Shown: positions 17,396 through 27,913, numbered from the stretch's first letter. The stretch: DNA of 64,000 nucleotides from Actinomycetospora lemnae (GCF_028737315.1 NZ_JAQZAO010000001.1:1-64000); one strand, 5' to 3'. Notes: generated by a model not told the origin, from the sequence alone. Numbers and translations: made by a program.

Positions 17396-18322
17396 CTACC
17401 GGATGCCCGCCTGGTTCAGCCAGTCGCGGGCGACCTGGGCCGGGTCGGGGCGGTCGGGGCCGGCGAGGCGCTGGTTGAGCGCGGTGAGCTGGGCGGTGTC
17501 CATGCGCTGGGAGATCTGGTTGAGGGTGTCGGTGACGCGGGGGTCGGCCGCCTTCGCCCGGTTGACCAGCGGGACCACGTTCTGCGCCGCGAAGTTCGAC
17601 CGCGGATCCTCGAGGATGACGAAGTCGTTCTCGGGGATCGAGGCGTCGGTGGTGAACAGGTCGGCGGCCTGCACGGTGCCGTCACGCAGCGCCGCGACCG
17701 TCAACGGGCCGCCCGCGTCCAGGGCCCGGAACTCGCGGAACGTGCAGTTGTAGAGCCGCTGCAGGCCCGGCACGCCGTAGGAGCGCTGCTGGAACTCCGG
17801 CGGGCCGCCGAAGGCGATCGTCGGGCACAGCGGGGCGAGGTCCTCGATCGAGCGCAGGTTGTTCTGCGTCGCGAAGGCGCGGGTGACGACGACGGCGTCC
17901 TTGTCCTCCGCGGCGCTCTGCTCCAGCAGCTGGAGCTGCTGCGGCAGGCGGCCCGTGATCTGCTGGTAGACCTGGTCGGACGCGGTGGCGGTGGTCTGCG
18001 GATCGAGGAACTGCAGCAGGTTGCCGGTGTAGTCGGGCACGAGGTCGATCTCGCCGCGCTCGAGGGCCGGGTAGTAGGTCTCGCGGCTGCCGATGCCGAA
18101 GCGCCGCTCGACGGTGACGCCGCGGGTCTCCAGGGCCGTCGCGTAGATCTCGGCGAGCAGCCGGTTCTCGGTGAAGTTCGCCGAGCCGATGCGGACCGTG
18201 CCCTGGGCCGAGGGGCCGGCGGGGGCGGTGGCGAGCGGGTCGGAGTCGCCGCCGCAACCGGCGAGGAGCACGCCCACGGCGGCGATCGCCGCCAACAGGA
18301 GTGCGCGAGGAGAACGGATCAC
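17396..18322 (-). CDS. Osmoprotectant ABC transporter substrate-binding lipoprotein (OpuCC/ProX type)
   Basis: A 308-residue lipoprotein that should capture glycine betaine, choline or a related solute outside the membrane. The signal segment ends in the lipobox LLAGC, and the mature part starts with the family-typical VRIGSANFTENRLLAEIYA. RETYYPALERGEIDLVPDYTG is the ligand-pocket region of the OpuAC-like family. GTG 18322 has AGAGAGG nearby and overlaps the stop of the upstream permease gene (GTGA), so it is the last gene of a four-gene operon reading leftward from 20807. Confidence 0.93.
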   Translation of the reverse strand: MIRSPRALLLAAIAAVGVLLAGCGGDSDPLATAPAGPSAQGTVRIGSANFTENRLLAEIYATALETRGVTVERRFGIGSRETYYPALERGEIDLVPDYTGNLLQFLDPQTTATASDQVYQQITGRLPQQLQLLEQSAAEDKDAVVVTRAFATQNNLRSIEDLAPLCPTIAFGGPPEFQQRSYGVPGLQRLYNCTFREFRALDAGGPLTVAALRDGTVQAADLFTTDASIPENDFVILEDPRSNFAAQNVVPLVNRAKAADPRVTDTLNQISQRMDTAQLTALNQRLAGPDRPDPAQVARDWLNQAGIR

Positions 18323-19056
18323 GGTCGGACCTCTCTGGAGGACGGGGCGGGAGAAGGGGAGACGGGCGGGGCGGGCGGGCCGTCGGCGTGCCGGCGCAGC
18401 CGGAGCCGGTCGGGCCCCGGGGTGACGAGGCGCCCGAGGCCCTGCAGGACGAACTCGACGACGATCGACAGCACGGCGACGATCACCGCGCCGCCGAGCA
18501 TCTGCGGGAAGTCGCGCACCGAGAAGCCGTCGATGATGAAGCGGCCGAGCCCGCCGAGCCCGACGTACGCGGCGATCGTCGCGGTGGCGATGACCTGCAG
18601 CGTCGCGAACCGCAGGCCGCCGAGGACCAGCGGCACGGCCGCGGGCACCTCGACCTGCAGCAGGACCTGGTGCTCGCGCATGCCGATCCCGCGCGCAGCG
18701 TCGACCGCGCCGGGGTCGGCGCCGGCCACCCCGGAGTAGGCGCCCGCGAGCAGCGGCGGGATCGCGAGCAGCACCAGCGCGAGCGTCGGCGGCAGCAGAC
18801 CCAGGCCCAGGAGCAGCACGAACAGCACCAGCACGCCGAGCTCGGGCAGGGCGCGCAGGCCGTTGGCGACGCCGACCACGGCGAGCCCGCCGCGGCGGGT
18901 GTGCCCGATCAGCGCGCCCAGGGGCAGCGCGATCACCGCCGCGATGGCGACGGCGAGGGCGGTGTAGCCGAGGTGCTCGAGCACGCGGGCCGGGATGCCG
19001 GCCGAGCCGCTCCAGCGCGTCGGGTCGGAGAACCAGTCGCCGAGACGTCCGAGCAC
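18319..19056 (-). CDS. Osmoprotectant ABC permease (second)
   Basis: A 245-residue BPD-type permease with about five to six membrane helices. The EAA-like loop is GAVDAARGIGMREHQVLLQVEVP, which contacts the ATPase. A proline-rich tail follows the last helix. GTG 19056 begins 3 bases beyond the stop of the first permease, and the stop overlaps the binding-protein start. It pairs with the permease at 19060-19695 to form the membrane channel. Confidence 0.92.
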   Translation of the reverse strand: MLGRLGDWFSDPTRWSGSAGIPARVLEHLGYTALAVAIAAVIALPLGALIGHTRRGGLAVVGVANGLRALPELGVLVLFVLLLGLGLLPPTLALVLLAIPPLLAGAYSGVAGADPGAVDAARGIGMREHQVLLQVEVPAAVPLVLGGLRFATLQVIATATIAAYVGLGGLGRFIIDGFSVRDFPQMLGGAVIVAVLSIVVEFVLQGLGRLVTPGPDRLRLRRHADGPPAPPVSPSPAPSSREVRP

Positions 19057-19059
19057 CGC

Positions 19060-19691
19060 CTACACCCCCGTCCGCGCGCGCGTCCACGGCGTCAGGGACC
19101 GCCCGAGGGCGAGCCACAGCGCGTCGAACAGGAAGGCCAGGACGACCGAGCCGACGATGCCGGTGACGACCATGGCCGTGTAGTCCTGCTGGAAGCCGTC
19201 GGTCATCAGCGTGCCCAGCGACGGGATGCCGACGAGCGCGCCCACCGTGACCAGCGAGAACGCCGACACCGACGCCACCCGGAGCCCGGCGGTGAGGACG
19301 GGGACCGCGAGCGGGAGCTGCACCCCGAACAGCAGCCCGGCGGACCGGTAGCCCACCGCGATCGCGGCGGTGGTGATCGTGTCCGGCACCGCGTCGAGCG
19401 CCTCGGCGACGCTGCGCACCAGCAGCGCGACCGTGTAGACGGTGAGCGTGATCCCGACGTTGACCGGGCTGAGGATCGGCGTGCCCAGCACCACCGGGAT
19501 GAACACGATGAGCGCCAGCGACGGCACCGTGTAGAGCGCGCCCGAGAGCGGCACGAGCACCCGGCGCGCGGGCCGCGAGCGGTGGGCCCACCAGCCCAGC
19601 GGCAGCGCGACGAGGAGCCCGACCAGCACCGGGACGACCGCGAGGAGCACGTGCGCGATCACCAGCTGGTCGATGTCGTACCCGAACGCCC

Positions 19692-19695
<4 letters not shown>
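19060..19695 (-). CDS. Osmoprotectant ABC permease (first)
   Basis: A 211-residue BPD-type permease of the OpuCB/ProW family with about five membrane helices. The EAA-like loop contains DTITTAAIAVGYRSAGLLF and GIPSLGTL. GTG 19695 overlaps the TGA of the ATPase gene by four bases. It is the second gene of the operon. Confidence 0.92.
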
Positions 19696-20807
<1,112 letters not shown>

Positions 20808-20944
20808 GCGCAGGCTCCCGGGATCCGCCGATGGCTCAGGGTCGACCACCGGATCGAGGCGTGAATGTAATCGGGCCCCCCGACGGCCGCGACCGATCAC
20901 GGGCGCGCGGCACCGACCGGTGTGACCCCGGTCTCCGCAAGCTG

Positions 20945-23665
20945 TCAGCCCGCCGCGCGGTCCGCCGGCGTCAGCGGCCCGCGGCGCAGGAGCTGCGTGA
21001 ACGCCTCGCCCGGCATCGCGCGGGCGAACAGCCAGCCCTGGTAGGCGTCCACGCCGAGGTCGCGCAGCACCGCGAACTGGTCGGCGTCCTCGACCCCTTC
21101 GGCGACGCAGACCTGGCCGATGGCCGCGGTGAGGTCGACGACGGCGCGGGCGACGGCGCGGTCGGACTCGCCGGTCGCGACGCCCCGGACGAAGCCGCGG
21201 TCGAGCTTGACGATCTGCGCCGGCAGCCCCGTGAGGCGCGACAGCGACGAGTAGCCGGTGCCGAAGTCGTCGACCGCGAAGCGCACGCCCGCCGCGATCA
21301 GCTCGTTCATCTCGCGCAGCGTCGTGGCGGGCAGGTCGGCGAGGCAGGTCTCGACGAGCTCGAGCACCAGGCGGTCCCACGGCAGACCCGCGTCGGTGAC
21401 GGCCTCGTGCACGGTCTCGAGGAAGTCGGGGTCGCCGGGCAGCAGCCCCGCGAGGTTCACCGCGACCGACGGCGGGGTGCCGTCCGGCCCGGCCGACGGC
21501 CACACCGCGGCCTCGCGCACCGCCGTGCGCAGCACCCAGCGGTCGAGCTCGCCGAGCAGGTCGGCGGCCTCGGCCACCGGCAGGAACTTGTCCGGGAAGA
21601 TCAGGCCCTGCTCGGGGTGCTGCCAGCGCACCAGCGCCTCGGCGGTCTGCACCCGCCCGTCGGCGCCGACGACGGGCTGGAAGTGCAGCACGAGCTCGTC
21701 GTTGACCATCGCCTCGCGCAGCTGGGTCTCCATCCGCAGCGCCTCGTCGGCGCCGCGCATGATGGCCTCGTCGGCGAGGGCGAAGCGGCCGTTGCCGCCG
21801 CTCTTGGCCTCGAACAGGGCCGCGTCGGCGAAGCGCATGAGGTCGCCGGTGCCCGGGTGGACCGGGGCGGGCTCGAGGCCGGCGAGCTCGGTGGCGCGCT
21901 CCTGGCGCAGCACCTGCTCCACCGGGTCGCCGGTGGGGTCGATGTCGGGCTGCGTCGGGTCGGTGCTGACGTCGGACGCCCCGAGCCCCACCGTCGCGCC
22001 GACCGCGGCCCCGACCGTGGCCGAGATGCGCACGAGCTGGCCGTGCACCGGGATGGCGGTGCGCAGGATGCCCGCGACCGTCGCCGAGAGGGCGTCCAGC
22101 CCGCCGTGCAGGTCGACGTCGGCGCACACGACGACGAACTCGTCGCCGGCGCTGCGCGAGGCGGCGCAGCCGGCGGGCAGCCGGTCGCGCAGGCGCTGGG
22201 CGAGCTCGACGAGCAGCTCGTCGCCCGCGTCGTGGCCGAGCGAGTCGTTGACGCGCTTGAAGTTGTCGAGGTCGCAGAACAGCAGGCCCGTGCGCCGCGC
22301 CGTCGGGCCCGCGAGCAGCCGCGACACCGTCGTCTGCAGCGCGCGGCGGTTCGGCAGGCCGGTGAGCTCGTCGTGCATCGCCTGGTGGCGCAGGCTCGCC
22401 TCGACCTTGCGGGCGTCGGTGACGTCGGTGAACACCACGAGGTGGGTGACGCCGCCGTCGTCGTGGACCGAGACCGACACGTGCAGCTCGCACCACACCG
22501 GTTCGGCGTCGGCGCCGCCCGCGCCCCGCTCACGGCGCCGCAGGGCCCGCGGGGTGCACGACCAGCTCACCGACCCCGCCGAGCCCGCGGGCCGCGCGAG
22601 CAGCGGCGTCGCCGGGCCCGCACCGGCGGCGGCCTCGGCGCCGAGGTCGAGCAGCTCGTCGGCACGCCGGCCGCGCAGCGCTTCCGGGCCCTGTCCGAGC
22701 AGCCGGCACAGCGCCTGGTTCGCCTTGACCAGCCGCTCGTCGTCGTCGAACAGCGCGATGCCGACGGGGGCGACGGCGAGCAGGTCGGTGAAGCGCTGGG
22801 TCAGGGCCCGCAGCCGCTCCTCGGCCTGGCGGCGGCCGGTGACGTCGGCGGCGGTGCCGAGGACCGTGCGGTCGGGGCGCCGGGCGGCGTGCACCTGCAG
22901 GATGCGCCCGCTGCCGTCGCCGAGACGCACCTCGGCCTCCAGCGCCACGCCCTCGCCGACCAGGGCCTCCCACCGGCGCACGAACCCGCCGCGGTCCGCG
23001 GGGTGCAGCGCGGCGAGCAGGCCCTCCGCACGCCACTGGGGGCGGGGGTCGAGGCCCAGCAGCTCGGTGAGCACCGGCGAGAGCCACGCCGAGCCCGTGA
23101 CGAGGTCGACCTCCCAGTGCCCGAGACCCGCGATGCGCTCGACGTCCGCGGCACTCGGCCCCGCCAGCGGCTCGGTCGGCGGCTCGAAGGCCTGCGGGCG
23201 GTCGCCGGCGGGATCGGGATCCGGGGTCGACCCGGCCTGCGGCACCAGCACGAGGACCGCGCCACCCGTCCGGTCCGGCCACACGACCACCTGGACCGGC
23301 AGCGACGCCGCGCTGACGCGGCGCACCCGCGCGGCGAGGAGGCCCTCGGGGGCGCCCTCGACCGCGTGGACGTCGGCCAGCACGTCGGTGACCTTGCGGC
23401 CGAGCATGTGGCGGGGCTCCAGGCCACCGGACGGGTCGACCAGGCGGGCGACGGCGTCGCGGACGGCGACGAGGCGGCCGCAGGCGTCGTGGCGCAGCGC
23501 GGCACCCGGCGGCAGCGTCGCCCCGCCGGCGCCGTCCGTGCCGTCGGGACCGACGGCCCCGTCGGCGCCGGGCAGGACCGCGAGCGCCTCGGACCGGCGG
23601 CCCCCCGTCGTCCCACGGACGACGGCGAGGCCGCGCGAGCCCGGCACCGGCACGGCACTGCCCAC
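20945..23665 (-). CDS. PAS-GGDEF-EAL cyclic-di-GMP signalling protein
   Basis: A 906-residue cytosolic protein that may make and/or break down c-di-GMP. The N-terminal third has PAS-like sensor segments (GHWEVDLVTGSAWLSPVL; VAPVGIALFDDDERLVKANQ). A diguanylate cyclase domain follows with the active-site motif AGDEF near 505, an accepted variant of GGDEF, and then an EAL phosphodiesterase domain (AEALVRWQHP near 675, VDDFGTGYSSLS near 800). No membrane helices are seen. Both catalytic domains look intact, so the net activity cannot be predicted. GTG 23665 has GAGGAG seven bases upstream; the longer in-frame extension covers low-similarity sequence. It is a single gene, downstream of a long gap. 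Confidence 0.92.
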   Translation of the reverse strand: MGSAVPVPGSRGLAVVRGTTGGRRSEALAVLPGADGAVGPDGTDGAGGATLPPGAALRHDACGRLVAVRDAVARLVDPSGGLEPRHMLGRKVTDVLADVHAVEGAPEGLLAARVRRVSAASLPVQVVVWPDRTGGAVLVLVPQAGSTPDPDPAGDRPQAFEPPTEPLAGPSAADVERIAGLGHWEVDLVTGSAWLSPVLTELLGLDPRPQWRAEGLLAALHPADRGGFVRRWEALVGEGVALEAEVRLGDGSGRILQVHAARRPDRTVLGTAADVTGRRQAEERLRALTQRFTDLLAVAPVGIALFDDDERLVKANQALCRLLGQGPEALRGRRADELLDLGAEAAAGAGPATPLLARPAGSAGSVSWSCTPRALRRRERGAGGADAEPVWCELHVSVSVHDDGGVTHLVVFTDVTDARKVEASLRHQAMHDELTGLPNRRALQTTVSRLLAGPTARRTGLLFCDLDNFKRVNDSLGHDAGDELLVELAQRLRDRLPAGCAASRSAGDEFVVVCADVDLHGGLDALSATVAGILRTAIPVHGQLVRISATVGAAVGATVGLGASDVSTDPTQPDIDPTGDPVEQVLRQERATELAGLEPAPVHPGTGDLMRFADAALFEAKSGGNGRFALADEAIMRGADEALRMETQLREAMVNDELVLHFQPVVGADGRVQTAEALVRWQHPEQGLIFPDKFLPVAEAADLLGELDRWVLRTAVREAAVWPSAGPDGTPPSVAVNLAGLLPGDPDFLETVHEAVTDAGLPWDRLVLELVETCLADLPATTLREMNELIAAGVRFAVDDFGTGYSSLSRLTGLPAQIVKLDRGFVRGVATGESDRAVARAVVDLTAAIGQVCVAEGVEDADQFAVLRDLGVDAYQGWLFARAMPGEAFTQLLRRGPLTPADRAAG

Positions 23666-24149
23666 GTCTGCGCTCCTCGCTCGCGGGGACCCCGCCGTTC
23701 CGATGGTGGAACGGTGCGTCCGCGTCTGTCTCAGGCAACGAAGGAAACGCGAGGGGGGTCCGGGTGGATCACCCCGTGGAGGGACGGCACGCGGCGACCG
23801 CGAGTCCGCACGCGTTCTGCTGCACGACACGGACGATCGACCTTGAGGACACCGACCGGTCGTCGCGCCGAAGCGGACGGCGTCCACGACGAACGGCACA
23901 CGGCCTACGCCCGCTGCGCCGATCGTCCGTGTCGTCACCCACGTGCGGCTCGGCGGCCTACCGACGGTGGGTCCGGTGAGCCACGAGCGGTCCGGATCAT
24001 GCCGCGAGCGCTCGGCAACCACCGATCGGTGGACTTCGGATGGTCCGCGCGAGCGACAGCAATACGTCGGACCACTGGCCGCTGTCCCGGTACCCCACGT
24101 GTCGGCGCGCTACACCATCGTGGGCGGCCGGACTCCTCGAGGGGCCGGC
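23666..24149. other. Intergenic region between the c-di-GMP gene and malic enzyme
   Basis: About 480 bases without a gene I can support. Base composition is less GC-rich than in the neighbouring genes. It must contain the promoter of the leftward PAS-GGDEF-EAL gene and the 3' end of the malic enzyme transcript. The only clear structure is the perfect 14-bp palindrome at 24019-24032. Confidence 0.5.
24019..24032. promoter_or_regulatory. Perfect 14-bp palindrome
   Basis: CCACCGATCGGTGG is identical on both strands. It lies in the gene-free gap, about 350 bases upstream of the PAS-GGDEF-EAL gene and 118 bases beyond the malic enzyme stop. It could be an operator for a dimeric repressor; no assignment is possible. 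Confidence 0.35.
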
Positions 24150-25397
24150 TCAGTGGTGCTCGGCCGCGACCTCGGCGACGTGGCGGCGCACCACGCCCTC
24201 GTCGGCGGCGGCCTGCGCCACGGCCGCGGCCACGGCGGGCGCGACGCGGGGGTCCAGCGCGCTCGGCACGATGTGGTCGGCGCCGAACTCCTCGTCGCCC
24301 GCGGCGATGTCGGCGATCGCGTCGGCCGCGGCGAGCTTCATCGCCTCGGTGATGCGCCGGGCCGCCGCGTCGAGGGCCCCGGCGAAGACCCCGGGGAACG
24401 CGAGCACGTTGTTGATCTGGTTCGGGTAGTCGCTGCGCCCGGTGGCGACGACCGCGGCGTGCTTGCGCGCGACGGCCGGGTCGATCTCGGGGTCCGGGTT
24501 GGACAGCGCGAACACCACGCCGTCGTCGGCCATCGACGCGATCACCGACTCGGGCACCGTCGAGCCCGAGAGGCCCAGGAAGACGTCGGCGCCCGCGACG
24601 GCCGCGGCGAGGTCGCCGCGCACCCCGCGAGGGTTCGTCTGCTCCGCGAGCGCGATCTTCTCGACGTTCATGCCCTCGCGGCTCTCGTGGATGACCCCGC
24701 GGGAGTCGAGGACGACGACGTCGCTCGCCCCCGCCGAGAGCAGGATCTTGGCGCAGGCCACGCCGGACGCCCCGGCGCCGCTGACGACGACCTTGAGCGA
24801 GGCGAGGTCGCGGTCCAGGACGCGCGCGGCGTTGCGCAGGGCCGCGAGGACGACGATCGCGGTGCCGTGCTGGTCGTCGTGCATGACGGGGCAGTCGAGC
24901 GCGTCGACGAGCCGGCGCTCGATCTCGAAGCAGCGCGGCGCCGCGATGTCCTCGAGGTTCACGGCGCCGAAGCTCGGGCGCAGGTGCACGAGCGTCTCGA
25001 CGATCTCGTCGACGTCGGTGGTCTCGAGGACCAGCGGGATGGAATCGAGGTCGGCGAACGCCTTGAACAGCGCCGACTTGCCCTCCATCACCGGCAGGGA
25101 CGCGCGGGGACCGATGTCGCCGAGCCCGAGCACCGCGGTGCCGTCACTGACCACGGCCACCAGGCGGTGGGTCCACGTGTAGCGGGCGGTGAGGGCCTTG
25201 TCGTCGGCGATCGCGCGGCACACCTTCGCGACGCCGGGGGTGTACGCGATGGCGAGGTCACGGCGGCCGGAGAGCCCGACCGTCGGGGCGATCGAGAGCT
25301 TGCCGCCCTCGTGCGCCGTGAAGACCTCCTCCTCGGTGATGTCGCGGCCGTCGAGGGAGGGCTGGTTGGTGGGCGTGTCGGCGTTCGCGTCGCTCAC
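24150..25397 (-). CDS. NAD(P)-dependent malic enzyme
   Basis: A 415-residue oxidative decarboxylase converting malate to pyruvate and CO2, linking the TCA cycle to pyruvate. The catalytic Tyr lies in AYTPGVAKVC, the metal/substrate region is HDDQHGTA, the dinucleotide fold is VVSGAGASGVACA, and ALSNPDPEI and NQINNVLAFPG are typical of short bacterial malic enzymes. The length fits the class without a phosphotransacetylase domain. ATG 25397 is followed directly by conserved sequence from residue 20. A single gene; the upstream gap contains a hairpin at 25482-25504. Confidence 0.95.
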   Translation of the reverse strand: MSDANADTPTNQPSLDGRDITEEEVFTAHEGGKLSIAPTVGLSGRRDLAIAYTPGVAKVCRAIADDKALTARYTWTHRLVAVVSDGTAVLGLGDIGPRASLPVMEGKSALFKAFADLDSIPLVLETTDVDEIVETLVHLRPSFGAVNLEDIAAPRCFEIERRLVDALDCPVMHDDQHGTAIVVLAALRNAARVLDRDLASLKVVVSGAGASGVACAKILLSAGASDVVVLDSRGVIHESREGMNVEKIALAEQTNPRGVRGDLAAAVAGADVFLGLSGSTVPESVIASMADDGVVFALSNPDPEIDPAVARKHAAVVATGRSDYPNQINNVLAFPGVFAGALDAAARRITEAMKLAAADAIADIAAGDEEFGADHIVPSALDPRVAPAVAAAVAQAAADEGVVRRHVAEVAAEHH

Positions 25398-25481
25398 GGG
25401 GACTCCAAGCGAGATCGAGGGGTCGCGGCACTGCGGCAGTCTCGCGGCACCGGGGTACCCCGGACGGGAGGACGTGGTGGG

Positions 25482-25504
25482 GGCGCCCGCGGTCGGCGGG
25501 CGCC
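25482..25504 (-). terminator. Hairpin downstream of sodX
   Basis: GGCGCCCGC (25482-25490) and GCGGGCGCC (25496-25504) form a perfect nine-base stem with a five-base loop. It lies about 130 bases past the sodX stop in the direction of transcription and before the malic enzyme gene. No U-run follows, which is usual in these genomes. Confidence 0.4.
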
Positions 25505-25635
25505 GGGCGGGCCGTCGGCGCGGGTGGGCGCCCGGCCCGGGTCAGGACTCCTGCGCCCGGTGCGGGCGATCCTCGCGCGTCCGTGGGGGTCGTGTCTGCG
25601 TCCCCGGTCACCCGGCGCGCCGCGCCCGCGCACCC

Positions 25636-25998
25636 TCACCGTGCGTGCAGCCGCCCCGGGTGGGGCCAGAGCCGCCAGCGCACGGGCCCGACGACCTCGG
25701 CCGGGCCGAGGGTGCGGGAGTCGGTGGACGCCGCCGGGGCGTCACCGACGGCGAACCAGCCGTCGTCGAACGCCAGCGCCGCCCGCTTGACCGAGAGCTG
25801 CCCCGGACGCGACGCCCACCGCACGAGCGCGAGCTCCCCCGGCCGCACGGTGGCGCCCGGCAGCGCGAGGACGACGTCCCCGTCACGCAGCGTCGGCGCC
25901 ATCGACCCGCCCCGCACGAGGACGCGGCGGGGACGACGTCCGACCAGCCACCCGACCCGTCGCGCGACCGTGACCAGCAGCTCACGGGGGGTCCTCAC
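25636..25998 (-). CDS. sodX: Nickel superoxide dismutase maturation protease (S26 family)
   Basis: A 120-residue signal-peptidase-like protease that should cut the SodN propeptide so that the His of the nickel hook becomes the N-terminus. The nucleophile is the Ser of GGSMAPTLRDGD and the general base is the Lys of SVKRAA. The final FAVGDAPAASTDSRTLG is the third conserved S26 box. There is no long transmembrane anchor, as expected for SodX. GTG 25998 is used. It is divergent from sodN with 92 bases between, so the pair probably shares control. Confidence 0.92.
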   Translation of the reverse strand: MRTPRELLVTVARRVGWLVGRRPRRVLVRGGSMAPTLRDGDVVLALPGATVRPGELALVRWASRPGQLSVKRAALAFDDGWFAVGDAPAASTDSRTLGPAEVVGPVRWRLWPHPGRLHAR

Positions 25999-26090
25999 CG
26001 GCGGCGCTCCACGTGTCGGTGCCCGGTCACAGGGGTACGTTCTCTGACGTCGGAACGATCACCATTCCCCATGAGGAACAGGGAGGCGAG

Positions 26091-26504
26091 ATGGGACTGC
26101 TCTCCGGCGTCCTGCGCCCGCGTCTGGAGGCCACCGCGCACTGCGACCTCCCCTGCGGCGTCTACGACCCGGCCCAGGCCCGGATCGAGGCCGAGTCGGT
26201 CAAGGCGATCCAGGAGAAGTACCAGGCCAACGAGGACCCGGCGTTCCGGGCCCGCGCCATCCAGATCAAGGAGGAGCGCGCGGACCTCGTCAAGCACCAC
26301 CTGTGGGTGCTGTGGACCGACTACTTCAAGCCGCCGCACTTCGAGAAGTACCCGCAGCTCCACGAGCTGTTCAACAAGGCCACGAAGGCCGCCGGCGGCG
26401 GTGAGGGCGGCGCCAAGTCGTCCATGGATCCGCAGAGCGGACAGCAGGTGCTCGACTACATCGCCGAGATCTCGGACATCTTCTGGGAGACCAAGAAGGG
26501 CTGA
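26091..26504 (+). CDS. sodN: Nickel-containing superoxide dismutase
   Basis: A 137-residue precursor of the hexameric nickel enzyme that dismutates superoxide. The 16-residue leader MGLLSGVLRPRLEATA precedes the nickel hook HCDLPCGVY, which supplies the metal ligands after cleavage before the His. The rest is the four-helix bundle with VKHHLWVLWTDYF. ATG 26091 has GGGAGG ten bases upstream. In Streptomyces sodN is repressed by Nur; I could not confirm a Nur box here. A strong terminator follows at 26525-26561. Confidence 0.97.
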   Translation: MGLLSGVLRPRLEATAHCDLPCGVYDPAQARIEAESVKAIQEKYQANEDPAFRARAIQIKEERADLVKHHLWVLWTDYFKPPHFEKYPQLHELFNKATKAAGGGEGGAKSSMDPQSGQQVLDYIAEISDIFWETKKG

Positions 26505-26524
26505 GACCCCGACACGCACGACCC

Positions 26525-26561
26525 GACGCGCCCGTCCCTGCCAGCCAGGGGCGGGCGCGTC
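26525..26561 (+). terminator. Rho-independent-type terminator after sodN
   Basis: A 16-bp stem (26525-26540 with 26546-26561; one G-U pair) and a five-base loop CCAGC, starting 20 bases after the sodN stop. No U-tract follows, as is common for terminators in high-GC actinobacteria. Confidence 0.8.
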
Positions 26562-26624
26562 GTCGTGTGGGCCCGACGTGGCGTCACCGCGTCGGCACCG
26601 GCGCCCCGGGGTACCTGGCCCGCC

Positions 26625-27263
26625 GTGAGCCAGAGCCCCGCCGGACGCCTCTACCTCCTGCGCCACGGCGAGACCGAGTGGTCGCGCGACGGCCGGCACA
26701 CCAGCCGCACCGACCTCCCGCTGACCGAGGCCGGCGAGGCGGCGGCGCGGAGCGCCGGGCGCCTGCTGGTCACGCTGCGCGGCGCCGACGTCCCCGCGCC
26801 CGAGGTCTGGACCAGCCCGCGGCGCCGCGCCGTCGACACGGCCCGCCTGGCCGGGCTCGAGCCGTCGACGACCCGGGAGGACCTCGTCGAGTGGGACTAC
26901 GGCGCCTACGAGGGCCGCACGACCCCCGAGATCCGCGAGGACGACCCCGGCTGGACGGTCTGGACCCACCCCAGCCCGGGCGGCGAGACCGCGCCCGAGG
27001 TGGCCGAGCGCCTCGACCACGTCATCGCCGACGCCGAGCGGGTGTTTGCCGAGCGCGACCTCGTCATCGTCGGCCACGGCCACGCCGGCCGCGTGCTCAT
27101 CGCCCGCTACCTGGGCCTCGACGCCACCGCCGGGGTCGGGTTCGCGTTCGACGCCGCGTCGGTGACGGTGCTGGGCCACGAGCGGGGCGTGCCGCGCGTC
27201 GACCTGCTCAACGCCCCCGGCGGCCTCGTCGCGGCCCCGCCCCCGCCGGCGGACCGGCACTGA
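26625..27263 (+). CDS. Histidine phosphatase family protein
   Basis: A 212-residue member of the phosphoglycerate-mutase-like phosphatase family. The catalytic LYLLRHGETEW contains the phospho-accepting His, with SPRRRAVDTARLAG, the acid residue region VEWDYGAYEG, and the second His in VIVGHGHAGRV. The substrate is unknown; relatives act on sugar phosphates or as broad acid phosphatases. GTG 26625 is selected because the core begins ten residues later; the ribosome site is weak. It follows the sodN terminator and converges with the methyltransferase gene. Confidence 0.88.
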   Translation: MSQSPAGRLYLLRHGETEWSRDGRHTSRTDLPLTEAGEAAARSAGRLLVTLRGADVPAPEVWTSPRRRAVDTARLAGLEPSTTREDLVEWDYGAYEGRTTPEIREDDPGWTVWTHPSPGGETAPEVAERLDHVIADAERVFAERDLVIVGHGHAGRVLIARYLGLDATAGVGFAFDAASVTVLGHERGVPRVDLLNAPGGLVAAPPPPADRH

Positions 27264-27287
27264 GCCGACCGACGACGAGGCCCGGGG

Positions 27288-27845
27288 TCACCGCTGCGCC
27301 CGGAAGCGGAACGACCGCTCCCCCGCGTCGGCGATGGCCTCGTGGAACCCCGCGCCCTGCAGGCGGTCGGGCAGGGTCTCCGGGTCGACGACGACCATCG
27401 TGTCGCCGACGTGCAGCAGCCGGAAGCGCAGGCTGCGCCGGCTGTCCGAGCCCGCGAACACCCCACCGGGACGCAGGACGCGCGCCGCCTCGGCGAAGAC
27501 GCGGTCCTGCTGGGCGGGCGAGGGCACGTGGTGGAGCACCGTGAAGCACACGACGGCGTCGAAGCGCGCGTCGGCGAACGGCAGCCGGGTGCCGTCGGCG
27601 GTGCGCACGTCGACGCGCTCGCCCATCGTGCGGCCCAGGTCCTTCGCCAGCCGCGGGTCGACCTCGGCGGCGGTCAGCGCGCCGGCGCGCTCGACGAGCC
27701 AGCGCGTCGTCACGCCGTAGCCCGGCCCGATCTCCAGGACGTCGCCGGCGAGGTCGACGCCCTCGAGCGCCCACGGCAGGACCTCGCCGTGCATCCGCGC
27801 GGCCCAGCGGTCGGAGCGGCACAGCCGGCGGTGCAGCGCGTTCAT
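27288..27845 (-). CDS. Class I SAM-dependent methyltransferase
   Basis: A 185-residue methyltransferase. Motif I is VLEIGPGYGVTTRWL, an acidic residue follows in AAEVDPRLA, and motif IV lies in FDAVVCFTVLHHV, with VLRPGG at motif VI. It is of the Methyltransf_11/UbiE-like type; the substrate is unknown. ATG 27845 starts shortly before the domain. It lies 68 bases downstream of a small membrane protein gene in the same direction. Confidence 0.85.
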   Translation of the reverse strand: MNALHRRLCRSDRWAARMHGEVLPWALEGVDLAGDVLEIGPGYGVTTRWLVERAGALTAAEVDPRLAKDLGRTMGERVDVRTADGTRLPFADARFDAVVCFTVLHHVPSPAQQDRVFAEAARVLRPGGVFAGSDSRRSLRFRLLHVGDTMVVVDPETLPDRLQGAGFHEAIADAGERSFRFRAQR

Positions 27846-27913
27846 CGGCACGTCCGTGGACGCTAGGTCGCCGTCGCGGGCTCCGACAGGCCGCGCGGCG
27901 AGTGTGCTGCTCC

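Noticed and set aside
22130-22160. Inactive GGDEF domain because the motif reads AGDEF
   Set aside because: Ala, Ser or Gly at the first position is tolerated in active diguanylate cyclases, so loss of activity cannot be inferred.
20831-24352. 1173-codon plus-strand frame across the PAS-GGDEF-EAL gene
   Set aside because: The minus strand has complete PAS, GGDEF and EAL motifs; the plus frame is a mirror artefact of codon bias.
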